Notes: generated from the sequence alone by a model not told the origin. Positions 1 to 8,963 are shown, numbered from the stretch's first letter. The stretch: 64,000 nt of DNA from Fulvivirgaceae bacterium JP3-4 (GCA_029309925.1 JARKND010000005.1:1178001-1242000); one strand, 5' to 3'. Numbers and translations: made by a program.

Positions 1-141
1 ACAGGGGTGGGAGTGTATGATATCCTGAATGCGCAGCCTGCAATTCCTCAGGCCTATAATGGCGGCTACTTGCCGATTCCCGGTCGTGGCCGCGAATTTG
101 TCGTCAAACTTTCTTACCGCATCGATTTCAAACAACAATAA
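1..141 (+). CDS. C-terminus of a TonB-dependent receptor (partial)
   Basis: The frame is open from base 1 and ends at TAA 139-141, giving 46 residues. It ends in a PIPGRGREF motif, then alternating hydrophobic residues and a terminal aromatic strand. That is how SusC/CirA-type outer-membrane beta-barrels in Bacteroidota close. The rest of the gene lies left of the window. It is followed after 10 nt by a YfiR-like gene on the same strand, so the two are probably co-transcribed. Barrel membership is inferred from this short tail only. Confidence 0.65.
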   Translation, partial: TGVGVYDILNAQPAIPQAYNGGYLPIPGRGREFVVKLSYRIDFKQQ

Positions 142-151
142 GACCCCTCTC

Positions 152-655
152 ATGAAAAAGATATTCATCCTCTTGTTTGGGCTGGCAAGCTTTGCTGCCG
201 GTGCGCAAACCACAAACTATCAGGTACACTCCTTGTTTGTGCTGAACATTGCCAAGTACTCGGAATGGCCAACGGCAGATGCTGAGTTTCATATTGTTGT
301 TTTCGGGAAATCGAAAATGTATGATGAGCTCATCAAATTGACCACGGGCAAGAACATCAATGGTCACACCATCAAGGTAACGCAGGCAGAGGCGGTTACC
401 GACATTGGTTCTGCAAACATCATCTTTCTCGCGGATGGCAAGAGCGGAAACCTCGATGAGATCATTAAAGCTACCGAAGGCAAATCGATCATGATCATTG
501 CTGAACGCGAAGGTCTGCACAAGAAAGGTGCGGGCTTCAGCTTTATGCTGACCGAGAACAATACGCTGCGATACGACATCAACAATAGTGTTCTTGCAAG
601 GCGAAACATTAAGGTGTCGAAGAATTTATCGAATCTGGCCAACTCGGTTATTTAA
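152..655 (+). CDS. YfiR-like periplasmic protein (DUF4154), paralogue 1
   Basis: The 167-residue product starts with a signal peptide (MKKIFILLFGLASFAAGAQ), so the mature protein is periplasmic. An in-frame start further upstream would lie inside the receptor gene, so ATG 152 was chosen. The mature part has the DUF4154/YfiR pattern: a helix with F-LNIAKYSEWP, a VFGKSKMYDEL strand-helix, a NIIFLADG strand and a late GAGFSFMLTENN strand. In Pseudomonas, YfiR is a periplasmic repressor of the diguanylate cyclase YfiN. No cyclase gene is present here, so the partner is unknown. It follows a TonB-dependent receptor by 10 nt and has two paralogues at 4954 and 5563. Its C-terminus is the most divergent of the three. 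Confidence 0.8.
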   Translation: MKKIFILLFGLASFAAGAQTTNYQVHSLFVLNIAKYSEWPTADAEFHIVVFGKSKMYDELIKLTTGKNINGHTIKVTQAEAVTDIGSANIIFLADGKSGNLDEIIKATEGKSIMIIAEREGLHKKGAGFSFMLTENNTLRYDINNSVLARRNIKVSKNLSNLANSVI

Positions 656-962
656 ACCCTACCCCTTTATCCCCTAAAGGGGACTTAAAGGCAGCTGCGC
701 AAATTGTTCCTGCTTTAGCCGATTGGTGAATGCTATCTTTTGATCGCGCCCTCTCCGCTAACCCTCGACTTAAGTCGGGGGTTATAGCGCGACACGCGGC
801 TAAAGCCCACGGAGATTTTTCGAGCATCCTCCTACTTCGCTCTGGAGTGATCATGTGACGTTGATGAGTGAGTGAATGTCTGCTTAGACGCAAAGTACAG
901 CACTAAAAAGTGGCAGTCACCCAAGTCCCCTTTAGGGGATTTAGGGGTAGGGTGGGTGGGTA
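656..962. repeat. Non-coding gap with an inverted CCCCTAAAGGGG pair
   Basis: This 307-bp gap holds no credible gene. A copy of CCCCTAAAGGGGACTT begins just after the YfiR stop codon (about 656-690). Its reverse complement, AAGTCCCCTTTAGGGG, lies at about 922-955, next to the ppx stop codon. A near-perfect palindrome, TAACCCTCGACTTAAGTC and so on, sits between them at 759-784. The same repeat recurs as an inverted pair at 58913-59056. The two convergent genes end against the repeat arms, so a role in transcript termination is plausible. Confidence 0.7.
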
Positions 963-1907
963 CTAGCCCCTATCTGTTTTAAGCTGATCCGAAAGGTAAG
1001 CCAGAACTCCTTCCTTCAACGAATAAGTAGACACGCGGATCCTGTTGAAAGTATGTCTCTCCAGCAGAAATTTGATGAGTACACACGCCACAACGATCAT
1101 GTCTACACGCATTTCGATCATTCCGGGGATCTGCATGCGCTGATCTCTGTCCTTTGTGACAAGGTCTTTGTAGATCTCGTAAAAGCCCTCAATGGTGAGA
1201 GGAGTTTCGCTGTCATCCGGAGATTTGTGGATATCGTGGGTGATGCAGAAAATATCGCTAAGGGTGTCGAAGGTCCCTGATGACCCGACTAGAATATCGG
1301 GTTGATGCTTCTGCATGATCTCGAATAGCGGACCTAACGATTCTTCAAAATGTTTGTACAGCGCGTCAACTTCTTCCGGAAAGATCGGATCGTGGTTCTG
1401 GTATTTTTCTAGTAGCCGCTGCGCCCCGATTTCGAAACTTTGTTTCCAGAACACATTGTCGTGGTCTGCTATAATGAATTCAACACTTCCGCCACCGATG
1501 TCAACAATGAGATTGCGGTCGTGTGCCAGCCCGAGTGCGGCCCGCACGCCAAGGTAAATGTAATGAGCCTCCTGCTCGCCAGGAATAATATTGACCTTAA
1601 TGGCAGTAACCGCTTCAATCCGGTCGGCTATCTCCTGACCGTTACGCGCGTTTCTCAAAGCACTCGTCCCGAAGGCATAAGTCTCGGTGACCGAATGCTG
1701 ATCAATAGCGTTTTTAAAACTTTGCATGGCAAGCAATGCCCTGTGGAAACCGCTTTCGGTGATGATGCCATCGTTAATTCCGCCCATCCCGATCTTGACA
1801 GCAAGCCGGTCGCGGTAGATGATGTTGTAGCCACTGCGGTCGCCTTCCGCTATCAGCAGGTGAAAAGTGTTGGTCCCCAGGTCTATAATGGCAATACGGT
1901 GCTTCAT
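963..1907 (-). CDS. Ppx/GppA-family phosphatase
   Basis: The 314-residue protein is of the exopolyphosphatase/guanosine pentaphosphatase family (actin-like ASKHA fold). It starts at MKHRIAIIDLGTNTFHLLI, the phosphate-1 loop with conserved DLGTNTFH. The internal segment LIVDIGGGSVEFII is the second phosphate-binding loop. These enzymes hydrolyse polyphosphate or pppGpp in the cytoplasm. At about 314 residues it is the short form, without the extra HD-like C-terminal domain of the E. coli enzymes. ATG 1907 was chosen over a longer frame because homologues begin right at this strand. It is divergent from the carboxylase gene at 1988, with an 80-bp shared promoter region. Confidence 0.88.
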   Translation of the reverse strand: MKHRIAIIDLGTNTFHLLIAEGDRSGYNIIYRDRLAVKIGMGGINDGIITESGFHRALLAMQSFKNAIDQHSVTETYAFGTSALRNARNGQEIADRIEAVTAIKVNIIPGEQEAHYIYLGVRAALGLAHDRNLIVDIGGGSVEFIIADHDNVFWKQSFEIGAQRLLEKYQNHDPIFPEEVDALYKHFEESLGPLFEIMQKHQPDILVGSSGTFDTLSDIFCITHDIHKSPDDSETPLTIEGFYEIYKDLVTKDRDQRMQIPGMIEMRVDMIVVACVLIKFLLERHTFNRIRVSTYSLKEGVLAYLSDQLKTDRG

Positions 1908-1987
1908 AGCGGAAAAAAGCCGTGCGAATTTAATATTATATTTCGAGCGTCTTTTACTTATTTTTGGCTCCCAGTCAATCAACATTC

Positions 1988-3559
1988 ATGGCCGAACAGA
2001 AAATATCAGATCCCATTCTTGACCAGAAATTCAAAGAACTCGACCGCAAAAACCAGGAAGCGCTCCTGGGTGGCGGAGAGAAGCGGATCGAACAGCAGCA
2101 CGCAAAAGGCAAGCTGACAGCACGTGAGCGTATTCACCTGTTGCTCGATGAAGGTTCATTCGAGGAGCTTGGCAAATTCGTCATGCACCGATCAAAAGAT
2201 TTTGGACTTGATAAGGAGTATTACCTCGGAGACGGTGTGATCACGGGGTACGGCACTATCAATGGTCGACTTGTCTACGTCTTCTCGCAGGACTTTACGG
2301 TATTCGGTGGTTCGCTTTCCGAGACCCATGCGGAGAAGATCGTCAAGATCATGGACCTCGCCATGAAAAACGGTGCACCGATCATTGGCTTGAATGACTC
2401 GGGCGGAGCGCGCATCCAGGAAGGCGTTGTGTCACTGGGTGGATATGCCGACATCTTTTACAGGAATACATTAGCGTCAGGCGTAATTCCGCAGCTCTCT
2501 GCGATCATGGGGCCGTGTGCGGGTGGTGCTGTGTACTCACCAGCAATCACAGATTTCATTTTTATGGTTGAGAATACATCGTTCATGTTCGTCACCGGAC
2601 CGAACGTTGTTAAAACAGTGACGCATGAAAATGTAACTGCTGAGGAGCTTGGTGGCGCATCAACGCACAGCACAAAAAGTGGCGTGACACATTTTGCCTG
2701 CGCAAACGAAGCGGAGTGTATCAGTTACATTAAAACAATTCTCGGCTATATGCCGCAGAATTGCGAGGAAGAAGCACCGCGAATGCCCTACACCTTCGGC
2801 AATGAGAAGCGCCCTGCACTGAATGCCATTGTTCCGGCAAATCCAAATCAGCCGTATGATATGCGTGAAGTCATTAACGGTGTTGTCGATGACGGAAGCT
2901 TTTTTGAAGTACATAAGAACTTTGCAGAAAATATTGTTGTCGGCTTTGCGCGGATTGCAGGCAGAAGCATTGGTATCGTAGGAAATCAGCCTGCGTCTCT
3001 GGCTGGCGTGCTCGACATTCATTCCAGTATCAAGGGAGCAAGGTTCGTTCGTTTCTGCGACTGCTTTAACATTCCGCTGCTTGTATTTGAAGACGTTCCG
3101 GGATTTCTTCCGGGAACTGATCAGGAATGGAATGCGATTATTACCAATGGAGCAAAATTGCTTTATGCATTCTCCGAGGCAACTGTTCCGCGGGTGACGG
3201 TGATCACGCGTAAAGCGTACGGAGGTGCCTATGACGTGATGAATTCAAAGCACATTGGCGCTGACCTTAACTACGCCTGGCCAACGGCAGAGATTGCTGT
3301 AATGGGAGCAAAGGGCGCTGCAGAAATTATCTTCAAAAAGGAAATTTCAGAAGCTGCTGATCCAGCTGGCAAATTGAACGAGAAGGTTGACGAGTACACG
3401 CGCAAGTTTGCCAATCCCTATCGTGCGGCACACCGCGGTTATATTGATGAAGTGATTTACCCGGAACAAACCCGTGAAAAACTGATCCGCGCTTTCGACA
3501 TGCTCCAGAACAAAGCAGCGAAGTTGCCGAAGAAGAAGCACGGGAATATCCCCTTGTAG
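1988..3559 (+). CDS. Acyl-CoA (propionyl-CoA-type) carboxylase, carboxyltransferase beta subunit
   Basis: The 523-residue protein has the two crotonase-like carboxyltransferase halves of the propionyl-/methylcrotonyl-CoA carboxylase beta family. The N-terminal half carries [12 protein letters not shown] and [11 protein letters not shown], the acyl-CoA oxyanion region. The C-terminal half carries [10 protein letters not shown] and [12 protein letters not shown], the biotin side. It transfers carboxyl from carboxybiotin to acyl-CoA, most likely propionyl-CoA to methylmalonyl-CoA, in the cytoplasm. The biotin carboxylase and carrier subunits are not in this window. ATG 1988 is the first ATG; a TTG lies 24 bp upstream in frame. 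Confidence 0.92.
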   Translation: MAEQKISDPILDQKFKELDRKNQEALLGGGEKRIEQQHAKGKLTARERIHLLLDEGSFEELGKFVMHRSKDFGLDKEYYLGDGVITGYGTINGRLVYVFSQDFTVFGGSLSETHAEKIVKIMDLAMKNGAPIIGLNDSGGARIQEGVVSLGGYADIFYRNTLASGVIPQLSAIMGPCAGGAVYSPAITDFIFMVENTSFMFVTGPNVVKTVTHENVTAEELGGASTHSTKSGVTHFACANEAECISYIKTILGYMPQNCEEEAPRMPYTFGNEKRPALNAIVPANPNQPYDMREVINGVVDDGSFFEVHKNFAENIVVGFARIAGRSIGIVGNQPASLAGVLDIHSSIKGARFVRFCDCFNIPLLVFEDVPGFLPGTDQEWNAIITNGAKLLYAFSEATVPRVTVITRKAYGGAYDVMNSKHIGADLNYAWPTAEIAVMGAKGAAEIIFKKEISEAADPAGKLNEKVDEYTRKFANPYRAAHRGYIDEVIYPEQTREKLIRAFDMLQNKAAKLPKKKHGNIPL

Positions 3560-3603
3560 TGAAGTTCACGTCATTTAATGAAATGTCGTTTAAGATCATT
3601 TGA

Positions 3604-3763
3604 GATTTTAGATTGGAGATTTAAGATTTGGAGTAGTGAAAACTTTTAATATTAGTCCATTCGGAAATATTCAATTCTAATCGAAAATGATTCATGATGA
3701 ATACAAGTACACCTAACCGTACTCAAAAAATCTAAAGTCTTAAATCTAAAATCTTAAATTTTT
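3604..3763. repeat. Inverted pair of 7-bp repeats (GATTTAA type)
   Basis: The left arm at 3604-3631 is four exact 7-mers (GATTTTA, GATTGGA, GATTTAA, GATTTGG). The right arm at 3729-3763 is five 7-mers of the reverse-complement type (AATCTAA, AGTCTTA, AATCTAA, AATCTTA, AATTTTT). About 97 bp lie between them. The right arm runs into the ATG of the M42 peptidase gene. No gene is seen in the gap 3560-3765. The same 7-mer type recurs at 63254-63302. Confidence 0.85.
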
Positions 3764-3765
3764 TT

Positions 3766-4836
3766 ATGGATAAGAAAAGCAAAGATTTCCTTTACGCATA
3801 CCTCAACAACGCGTCACCTACCGGTTTTGAATCTCCTGGTCAGCAGCTTTGGCTTGATTACCTGAGACCATATGTGAATGACACCATCGTGGATGTTTAC
3901 GGTACGGCTGTGGGAGTTATCAATCCCAAGGCGGCATACAAAGTTGTCATCGAGGGGCATGCTGACGAGATCTCGTGGTTTGTTAACTATATCACTGAGG
4001 ATGGCTACATCTATGTGAAGCGCAACGGTGGATCGGATCACCAGATTGCTCCTTCAAAGCGCGTTAATATTCAAACTGCCAATGGCATTGTAAAAGGTGT
4101 TTTCGGGTGGCCTGCAATCCACGTGCGTGATGCGGCAAAGGAAGAAGCGCCTTCACTGAAGAATATTCATATCGATATTGGAGCAGAGTCAAAGAAGGAG
4201 GTTGAGGCTATGGGTGTGCATGTCGGCTGCGTGATCACCTTTGAAGACGAGCTCATGGAAATGAATAAAAAGTGGCTTGTCGGCCGGGCCCTAGATAACC
4301 GCATGGGAGGCTTCATGATTGCCGAAGTTGCCCGCAGGCTGAGCGAAAACAAGAAAAAGCTTCCATTCTGTCTTTATGTCGTCAATTCAGTACAGGAGGA
4401 AATCGGCCTGAGGGGTGCTGAGATGATCTCCAGGCGCCTGAAACCGGATCTGGCCATTGTTACGGACGTGACGCACGACACACAGTCTCCTATGTATAAT
4501 AAGAAGGAGAGCGGAAACCTCAAGGCAGGTCTTGGACCCGTTGTTTGTTACGGCCCGGCAGTCCAGAATAATGTGCTGAAAATGATCATTGAAACGGCAC
4601 AGAAGCGCAAAATTCCATTCCAACGACAGGCTGTTTCCCGCTCAACGGGCACGGATACTGACTCGTTCGCATACTCAGCGGAGGGGGTGGCCAGCGCATT
4701 GATCTCATTACCACTTAAATACATGCATACGACCGTGGAAATGGTACATAAAGAAGACGTGGAAAACGTGATAAACCTAATTTACGAGGTCCTTTTGCAG
4801 GTAAAGCCGGGGCACGACTTCAGGTATATTAAATAA
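3766..4836 (+). CDS. M42-family metallo-aminopeptidase
   Basis: The 356-residue protein is a dinuclear metal aminopeptidase of the M42/M20 clan (PepA/FrvX-like glutamyl aminopeptidase or tetrahedral aminopeptidase). Visible metal and catalytic residues are H65 and D67 in EGHADEISW, D177 in ALDNRMGG, the E211-E212 pair in QEEIGLRGAE and D234 in VTDVTHDT. A late histidine is in MHTTVEMVH. It releases N-terminal residues from peptides in the cytoplasm. No signal peptide is present. The ATG directly follows an AT-rich heptamer array, and a hairpin terminator lies about 40 nt after the stop. Confidence 0.92.
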   Translation: MDKKSKDFLYAYLNNASPTGFESPGQQLWLDYLRPYVNDTIVDVYGTAVGVINPKAAYKVVIEGHADEISWFVNYITEDGYIYVKRNGGSDHQIAPSKRVNIQTANGIVKGVFGWPAIHVRDAAKEEAPSLKNIHIDIGAESKKEVEAMGVHVGCVITFEDELMEMNKKWLVGRALDNRMGGFMIAEVARRLSENKKKLPFCLYVVNSVQEEIGLRGAEMISRRLKPDLAIVTDVTHDTQSPMYNKKESGNLKAGLGPVVCYGPAVQNNVLKMIIETAQKRKIPFQRQAVSRSTGTDTDSFAYSAEGVASALISLPLKYMHTTVEMVHKEDVENVINLIYEVLLQVKPGHDFRYIK

Positions 4837-4877
4837 TTGTCGGTAAAAACCTTACATCGCTAAGGTTGAGCGGCTGT

Positions 4878-4913
4878 TAGGCTTCCTATACTAGATATGG
4901 GGAGCCTATTTTT
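4878..4913 (+). terminator. Intrinsic terminator after the M42 peptidase gene
   Basis: The stem TAGGCTTCC pairs with GGGGAGCCTA across a 12-nt loop and is followed by TTTTTG. It lies between the M42 stop and the second YfiR gene, separating two same-strand units. Confidence 0.65.
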
Positions 4914-4953
4914 GTGTCAACAAACAAGCAAACAACACCAAAGTTTTCCCGTT

Positions 4954-5463
4954 ATGAAAAAGTTAATTTTTGTTTTCGCTGCCTTAGTATGTGCCAGCAG
5001 CGCGAACGCTCAGGAACGACCAATCCATGAAGTCTACTCAATGATGGTTTTCAATTTCACCAAGTATGTACAATGGCCTGACCACACAGCGTCTGGCGAG
5101 TTTGTGATCGGAGTGATTGGAAATACTGACGTATACAATACGCTGAACACCTGGTATGGTGGAAAGCCGCGCGGATCAAAGACCTATGTCATCAAGAAAT
5201 TTAACAACGCCTCTGAAGTTACCGATTGCCATGTCGTATTCATCGACAAGTCAAAGAGCGGTGAGTTCGAAAATGTAAACACTAAAGTTCAGGGCAAGGG
5301 CACCCTGGTGATCACTGATAAGAACGGCTTAGGTTCTAAAGGCAGTGGTATCAATTTCAAAACTGTAGATAACAAGCTGAAGTTTGAGCTTAACCAGAAA
5401 GCGCTTGAGACGGCAAATCTCAAAGTATCTGGCGCACTCTCTTCAATGGCGATATTGATTTAA
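4954..5463 (+). CDS. YfiR-like periplasmic protein (DUF4154), paralogue 2
   Basis: The 169-residue product begins with a clear signal peptide ending in SSANA before Gln (MKKLIFVFAALVCASSANA). The mature part contains the family signature FNFTKYVQWP, a GEFVIGVIGN strand, a HVVFIDKSKSGEF segment and the terminal LSSMAIL helix. It is closely similar to the next gene downstream (5563), so the two are tandem duplicates. The more remote relative at 152 is the third copy. The role is inferred to be a periplasmic sensor or inhibitory partner of a membrane signalling protein, by analogy with YfiR. No specific partner can be named. Confidence 0.82.
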   Translation: MKKLIFVFAALVCASSANAQERPIHEVYSMMVFNFTKYVQWPDHTASGEFVIGVIGNTDVYNTLNTWYGGKPRGSKTYVIKKFNNASEVTDCHVVFIDKSKSGEFENVNTKVQGKGTLVITDKNGLGSKGSGINFKTVDNKLKFELNQKALETANLKVSGALSSMAILI

Positions 5464-5475
5464 TGGGTTGTTTGG

Positions 5476-5512
5476 AAACCCCACTCCTGAGAAATCGGGA
5501 TGGGGTTTTTTC
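5476..5512 (+). terminator. Intrinsic terminator between YfiR paralogues
   Basis: AACCCCACTCC pairs with GGGATGGGGTT and is followed by TTTTTCC. It lies 13 nt after the stop of paralogue 2, so paralogue 3 probably has its own promoter or depends on read-through. Confidence 0.75.
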
Positions 5513-5562
5513 CTATTCCTGTTAAAATATTAGATTAGCACTATCCACCAACCTGAAAGTCT

Positions 5563-6075
5563 ATGAAGAAAGTTGCTGTAGTTTTGGCTTTATTATTAGT
5601 GACAATCTCTTTCGTGCAGGGGCAGGAAAGGCCTACCCACGAAATCCACGCTGCGATGCTGTTCAACTTCGTGAAGTATGTACAGTGGCCGAACGAAACC
5701 GAAGCTGGTGATTTTGTAGTTGGCGTCATTGGAGACGAAAATGTTTTCTCAACGCTGCAGAAATGGTATGACGGTAAAACGAAAGGCAGTAAAAAATACG
5801 TTATTAGAAAACTGGGCTCAGCCGAAGAAGCAGGCGATTGCCAGGTTGTATATGTTGGTAAATCAAAGAACCGTGACTTTGATACGGTAAAGGCCAGTAC
5901 TATCGGAAAATCGATCCTCACCATCACCGATGGCAACGGTCTGGGCCAGAAAGGAAGCTGCATCAATTTTAAAGTGATTGATGGCAAGCTGAAATTCGAG
6001 CTAAATCAGGCTACCGTCAACGCATCAAACCTGAAGATCTCCAGCCAGCTGTCAAGCATGGCAATTTTGCTCTGA
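5563..6075 (+). CDS. YfiR-like periplasmic protein (DUF4154), paralogue 3
   Basis: The 170-residue protein has the same architecture as the gene at 4954: a signal peptide (MKKVAVVLALLLVTISFVQG), FNFVKYVQWPN, a GDFVVGVIGDENVF strand, CQVVYVGKSKNRDF, GNGLGQKGSCINFKV and a terminal LSSMAILL. The two proteins align through their whole length, pointing to recent tandem duplication. It is followed 63 nt later by a PAS histidine kinase on the same strand. A functional link between periplasmic protein and kinase is possible, but that kinase has no visible membrane segment. Confidence 0.82.
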   Translation: MKKVAVVLALLLVTISFVQGQERPTHEIHAAMLFNFVKYVQWPNETEAGDFVVGVIGDENVFSTLQKWYDGKTKGSKKYVIRKLGSAEEAGDCQVVYVGKSKNRDFDTVKASTIGKSILTITDGNGLGQKGSCINFKVIDGKLKFELNQATVNASNLKISSQLSSMAILL

Positions 6076-6138
6076 TCTCAGGCGCCCCTCTCGTTGTCTG
6101 GCTATAGTTGTGTCTTTTAATATAATTTTTGTTGGTGT

Positions 6139-7200
6139 ATGGATAATGAAGGGCTGTTCAGGGAGCTGGTCGAGAACTCCAATGATATTCTCATCATCAC
6201 GAACCAGGAACTGAAGATCAGGTACGTTTCTTCATCCGTTAAACGTTCTTATAACATCGAGCCCATTCGCGTGCTCGGTGAAAGCATTTTTTCATTTGTA
6301 AGTGCTGACCGCGTGGAAGCCTGGAGGGAGTGTCTTTCGAAGAAGATCGAAACTTCGTTCCAGGAAGAAATCAGTCTGATGATAGGAGGAACGCCTGTAT
6401 ACTTTGATGTGCAGGTAAGCAATTTCCTGCACGACCGGAATATAAACGGCCTTGTATTAAAACTTCACGACATCACTTCGAAGCGTTCCAAGCTTCGGGA
6501 ACTTGAAAAGACCAATCAACAGCTCGACCAGGTCATCTATAAAACGACACACGATCTGCGCGCGCCACTGATGTCAGCGATCGGTCTGATCCGGCTAGCC
6601 GAAAAAGCCAGCGAGAAGGAGAAAGACCGGTACATCGGTCTGGTCGCCCAAAGTTTGTTTAAACTCGATTCTCTCATTGAAGAAATGAATAACTTCTTCA
6701 GGAACGAGAAGCTGGCTGTCCAACGCGAAAAAATCGATATCCGCGCAATGCTGAATGACTCCGTGGCAGGCCTTCATTCCCTGCTTGACGACAACCGCAT
6801 TCAGATCTTTATCAAAGTCGAAGCAAAGAACGAATTGTATACCGATAGCGTCAGGCTGCGCTCTATTATCGGAAACGTCCTGTCGAATGCTGTCAAATAT
6901 TTTGATACACGGAAAACTGAACCTTTCATCCGCATAACTGTTTCTATTACAGATGAAATTTGCGAACTTCGGTTCAGTGATAACGGTATAGGAATCGAAC
7001 CTCAGTACCTGGATAAAATTTTTGAATTATTTTTCAGGGCTACCACACAATCTCAGGGAACCGGACTCGGTTTATTCATTGTTAAGGATACAGTAGAGAA
7101 ATTAAATGGAACCATTGATGTGGAGTCCATTCCCGGTCAGGGTACCACCTTCGTCATCAGTGTTCCGAATCAGATACTTCAGCCTTCAGCGGTTGAATAA
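6139..7200 (+). CDS. PAS-domain sensor histidine kinase, soluble
   Basis: The 353-residue kinase has an N-terminal PAS domain (about residues 1-115), a short coiled linker, a HisKA dimerisation domain with H138 in THDLRAPL, and an HATPase_c domain. The ATP-site boxes are the N box with N246 and N250, DNGIG at 281-285 and GTGLGL at 307-312. There is no transmembrane segment, so it senses a cytoplasmic cue or is recruited by another protein. No response regulator is adjacent, which makes it an orphan kinase. It lies directly downstream of the tandem YfiR-like genes. Confidence 0.9.
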   Translation: MDNEGLFRELVENSNDILIITNQELKIRYVSSSVKRSYNIEPIRVLGESIFSFVSADRVEAWRECLSKKIETSFQEEISLMIGGTPVYFDVQVSNFLHDRNINGLVLKLHDITSKRSKLRELEKTNQQLDQVIYKTTHDLRAPLMSAIGLIRLAEKASEKEKDRYIGLVAQSLFKLDSLIEEMNNFFRNEKLAVQREKIDIRAMLNDSVAGLHSLLDDNRIQIFIKVEAKNELYTDSVRLRSIIGNVLSNAVKYFDTRKTEPFIRITVSITDEICELRFSDNGIGIEPQYLDKIFELFFRATTQSQGTGLGLFIVKDTVEKLNGTIDVESIPGQGTTFVISVPNQILQPSAVE

Positions 7201-7284
7201 GAAATACGCGTAGGGCGGCAAAGTTTTTATAGAGAGGGTCTTTTCTTTGTCTGCTCTGCGCGTTGTTTTTCCTACCTTTCCCCA

Positions 7285-8070
7285 GTGGACCAATCACTTT
7301 CTTTTGTCGATCAGATGGGAAACCCTATCCGGCTTCCCAGAAAACCATCCCGCATCATTTCGCTCGTTCCCTCGCAAACGGAATTGCTTTTTGATCTTGG
7401 TCTCGATGCTGAGGTAGTCGGGATCACGAAGTATTGTGTTCATCCGGACCATTGGCTAAGCAGGAAGTCGATCGTTGGTGGAACAAAAAATTTCCAGATT
7501 GAAGTCATCGATCGGCTGCAGCCGGATCTGATCATCGCCAATCGCGAAGAAAACACCAAGGACGGAATTGAAGCGCTGCAAAAGAAGTATCCCGTGTGGG
7601 TGAGCGAAATTTATACGCTGGAGGATGCAATCGCTATGATCACTGGAGTCGGGACGCTCGTCTCCCGTCAGGAGAAGTCGCAGGAGATCATTTCCGCCAT
7701 CATTGCAGGTCTTGAGAACGTGAATCTATTTCCACCGGCAAAAGTATTATACCTCATCTGGCGAAAACCCTGGATGGCAGCAGGTCAAAATACTTTCATC
7801 CACGACATGCTTTCCAAAATCGGTCTAAAGAATTGTTTACCCGAAGGCTCTCGGTACCCTGAGCTTACTAATGACGAGTTGAAATCACTCAACCCTGAGT
7901 GCGTTCTTCTTTCCTCAGAGCCATATCCGTTCAGGGAAAAACACATCGAAGAAATTCAAAACATTTTACCCGACACGAAGATCATGCTTGTTGATGGAGA
8001 GATGTTTTCCTGGTATGGGAGCAGATTGGTAAAGGCGGGAGCGTATTTTAATAAGTTGAGCAAGTCTTAA
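7285..8070 (+). CDS. Helical-backbone metal-receptor protein (BtuF/ABC substrate-binding type), no signal peptide
   Basis: The 261-residue protein begins at GTG 7285. Homologues begin near the VDQMGNPI strand, and no better ATG exists upstream. It has the two-lobed periplasmic-binding-protein-2 fold with PSRIISLVPSQTELLFDLGL, VGITKYCVHP and the second-lobe motif IWRKPWMAAGQNTFI. Relatives bind cobalamin or Fe-siderophores for ABC importers. Here no signal peptide, lipobox or neighbouring transporter is visible, so the protein may be cytoplasmic. A start too far downstream is the alternative explanation, but no hydrophobic leader is seen upstream in frame. Confidence 0.75.
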   Translation: MDQSLSFVDQMGNPIRLPRKPSRIISLVPSQTELLFDLGLDAEVVGITKYCVHPDHWLSRKSIVGGTKNFQIEVIDRLQPDLIIANREENTKDGIEALQKKYPVWVSEIYTLEDAIAMITGVGTLVSRQEKSQEIISAIIAGLENVNLFPPAKVLYLIWRKPWMAAGQNTFIHDMLSKIGLKNCLPEGSRYPELTNDELKSLNPECVLLSSEPYPFREKHIEEIQNILPDTKIMLVDGEMFSWYGSRLVKAGAYFNKLSKS

Positions 8071-8092
8071 AACGCGAAGGTATTAACGGATC

Positions 8093-8963
8093 GGAGCCGG
8101 GTACCAGGAGCCAGGGCGATGGTTCGCGGCCCGACTTACCGATACCACGCCCCTGGCGGGCATCACCATGAAACGGAAACATCACCAGCAAGAGCTAACA
8201 TCGTCCCGTAGGGACAGAATATCGGTAGAAACCAGAACATCAAATTAACCAAGTCCCGTCAGGGACGAAATGTAAGCCGATGAAGGACGAGAAGTCGTGA
8301 TTTGGAAATTTCCCACATTGTGAATTGATCGTTCGTTCGAGAGAGGTTGATCTCGTGCCTCACGGCACTCCAAAACACGTGTTCATTTTTCTACCGATAT
8401 CGCGCCCCTGACGGGGCTTTAATAACCAAAGTGCAAACAAACTCAGGCGATGGCTAATGTTGTCCCGTAGGGACAGAATATCGGTAGAAACCAGAACATC
8501 AAATTAACCAAGTCCCGTCAGGGACGAAATGTAAGCCGATGAAGACTGAGAAGTTGTGATTTGGAAATTCCCTCATTGTGAATTGATCGTTCGTTCGAGA
8601 GAGGTAGATCCCGTGCCTCACGGCACTTCAAAAAACACGTGTTCATTTTTCTACCGATATCGCGCCCCTGACGGGGCTTTAATAACCAAAGTGCAAACAA
8701 CTCAGGCGATGGCTAATGTTGTCCCGTAGGGACAGAATATCGGTAGAAACCAGAACATCAAATTAACCAAGTCCCGTCAGGGACGAAATGTAAGCCGATG
8801 AAGGCCGAGATGGAAAATTGTCTCGGCTTAAATTGATCGTTCGTGCGAGGTAGGTTGATCCCGTGCCTCACGGCATCTCAAAAACACGCGTTTATCTTGC
8901 TACGGATATTGCGCCTCCAGGGGACACCCCGGCCTCCCGGCACCTGATACCTAACTCCTGAAA
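8093..8963. repeat. Outer inverted heptamer arms around the 259-bp repeats
   Basis: The left arm, 8093-8120, reads GGAGCCG, GGTACCA, GGAGCCA, GGGCGAT. The right arm, 8936-8963, reads CCCGGCA, CCTGATA, CCTAACT, CCTGAAA. Both keep a strict 7-bp period and are of opposite orientation. The right arm contains the stop codon of aroA (8951-8953), so the last residues of AroA are encoded by the repeat. Confidence 0.65.
8135..8923. repeat. Three tandem 259-bp repeats with four small palindromes each
   Basis: The anchor palindrome GTCCCGTAGGGAC occurs at 8203, 8462 and 8721, exactly 259 bp apart. Each unit also has GTCCCGTCAGGGAC, GTGCCTCACGGCAC (altered in the last unit) and, between units, GCCCCTGACGGGGC. 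The flanking text TATCGGTAGAAA and CTACCGATATCG is itself inverted. No open frame runs through the array. The palindromes resemble REP/BIME-type elements. No RAYT transposase gene lies in the window. Confidence 0.88.

Noticed and set aside
8135-8923. CRISPR array
   Set aside because: The repeats are 259 bp with no short direct repeat/spacer alternation, and no cas genes are present.
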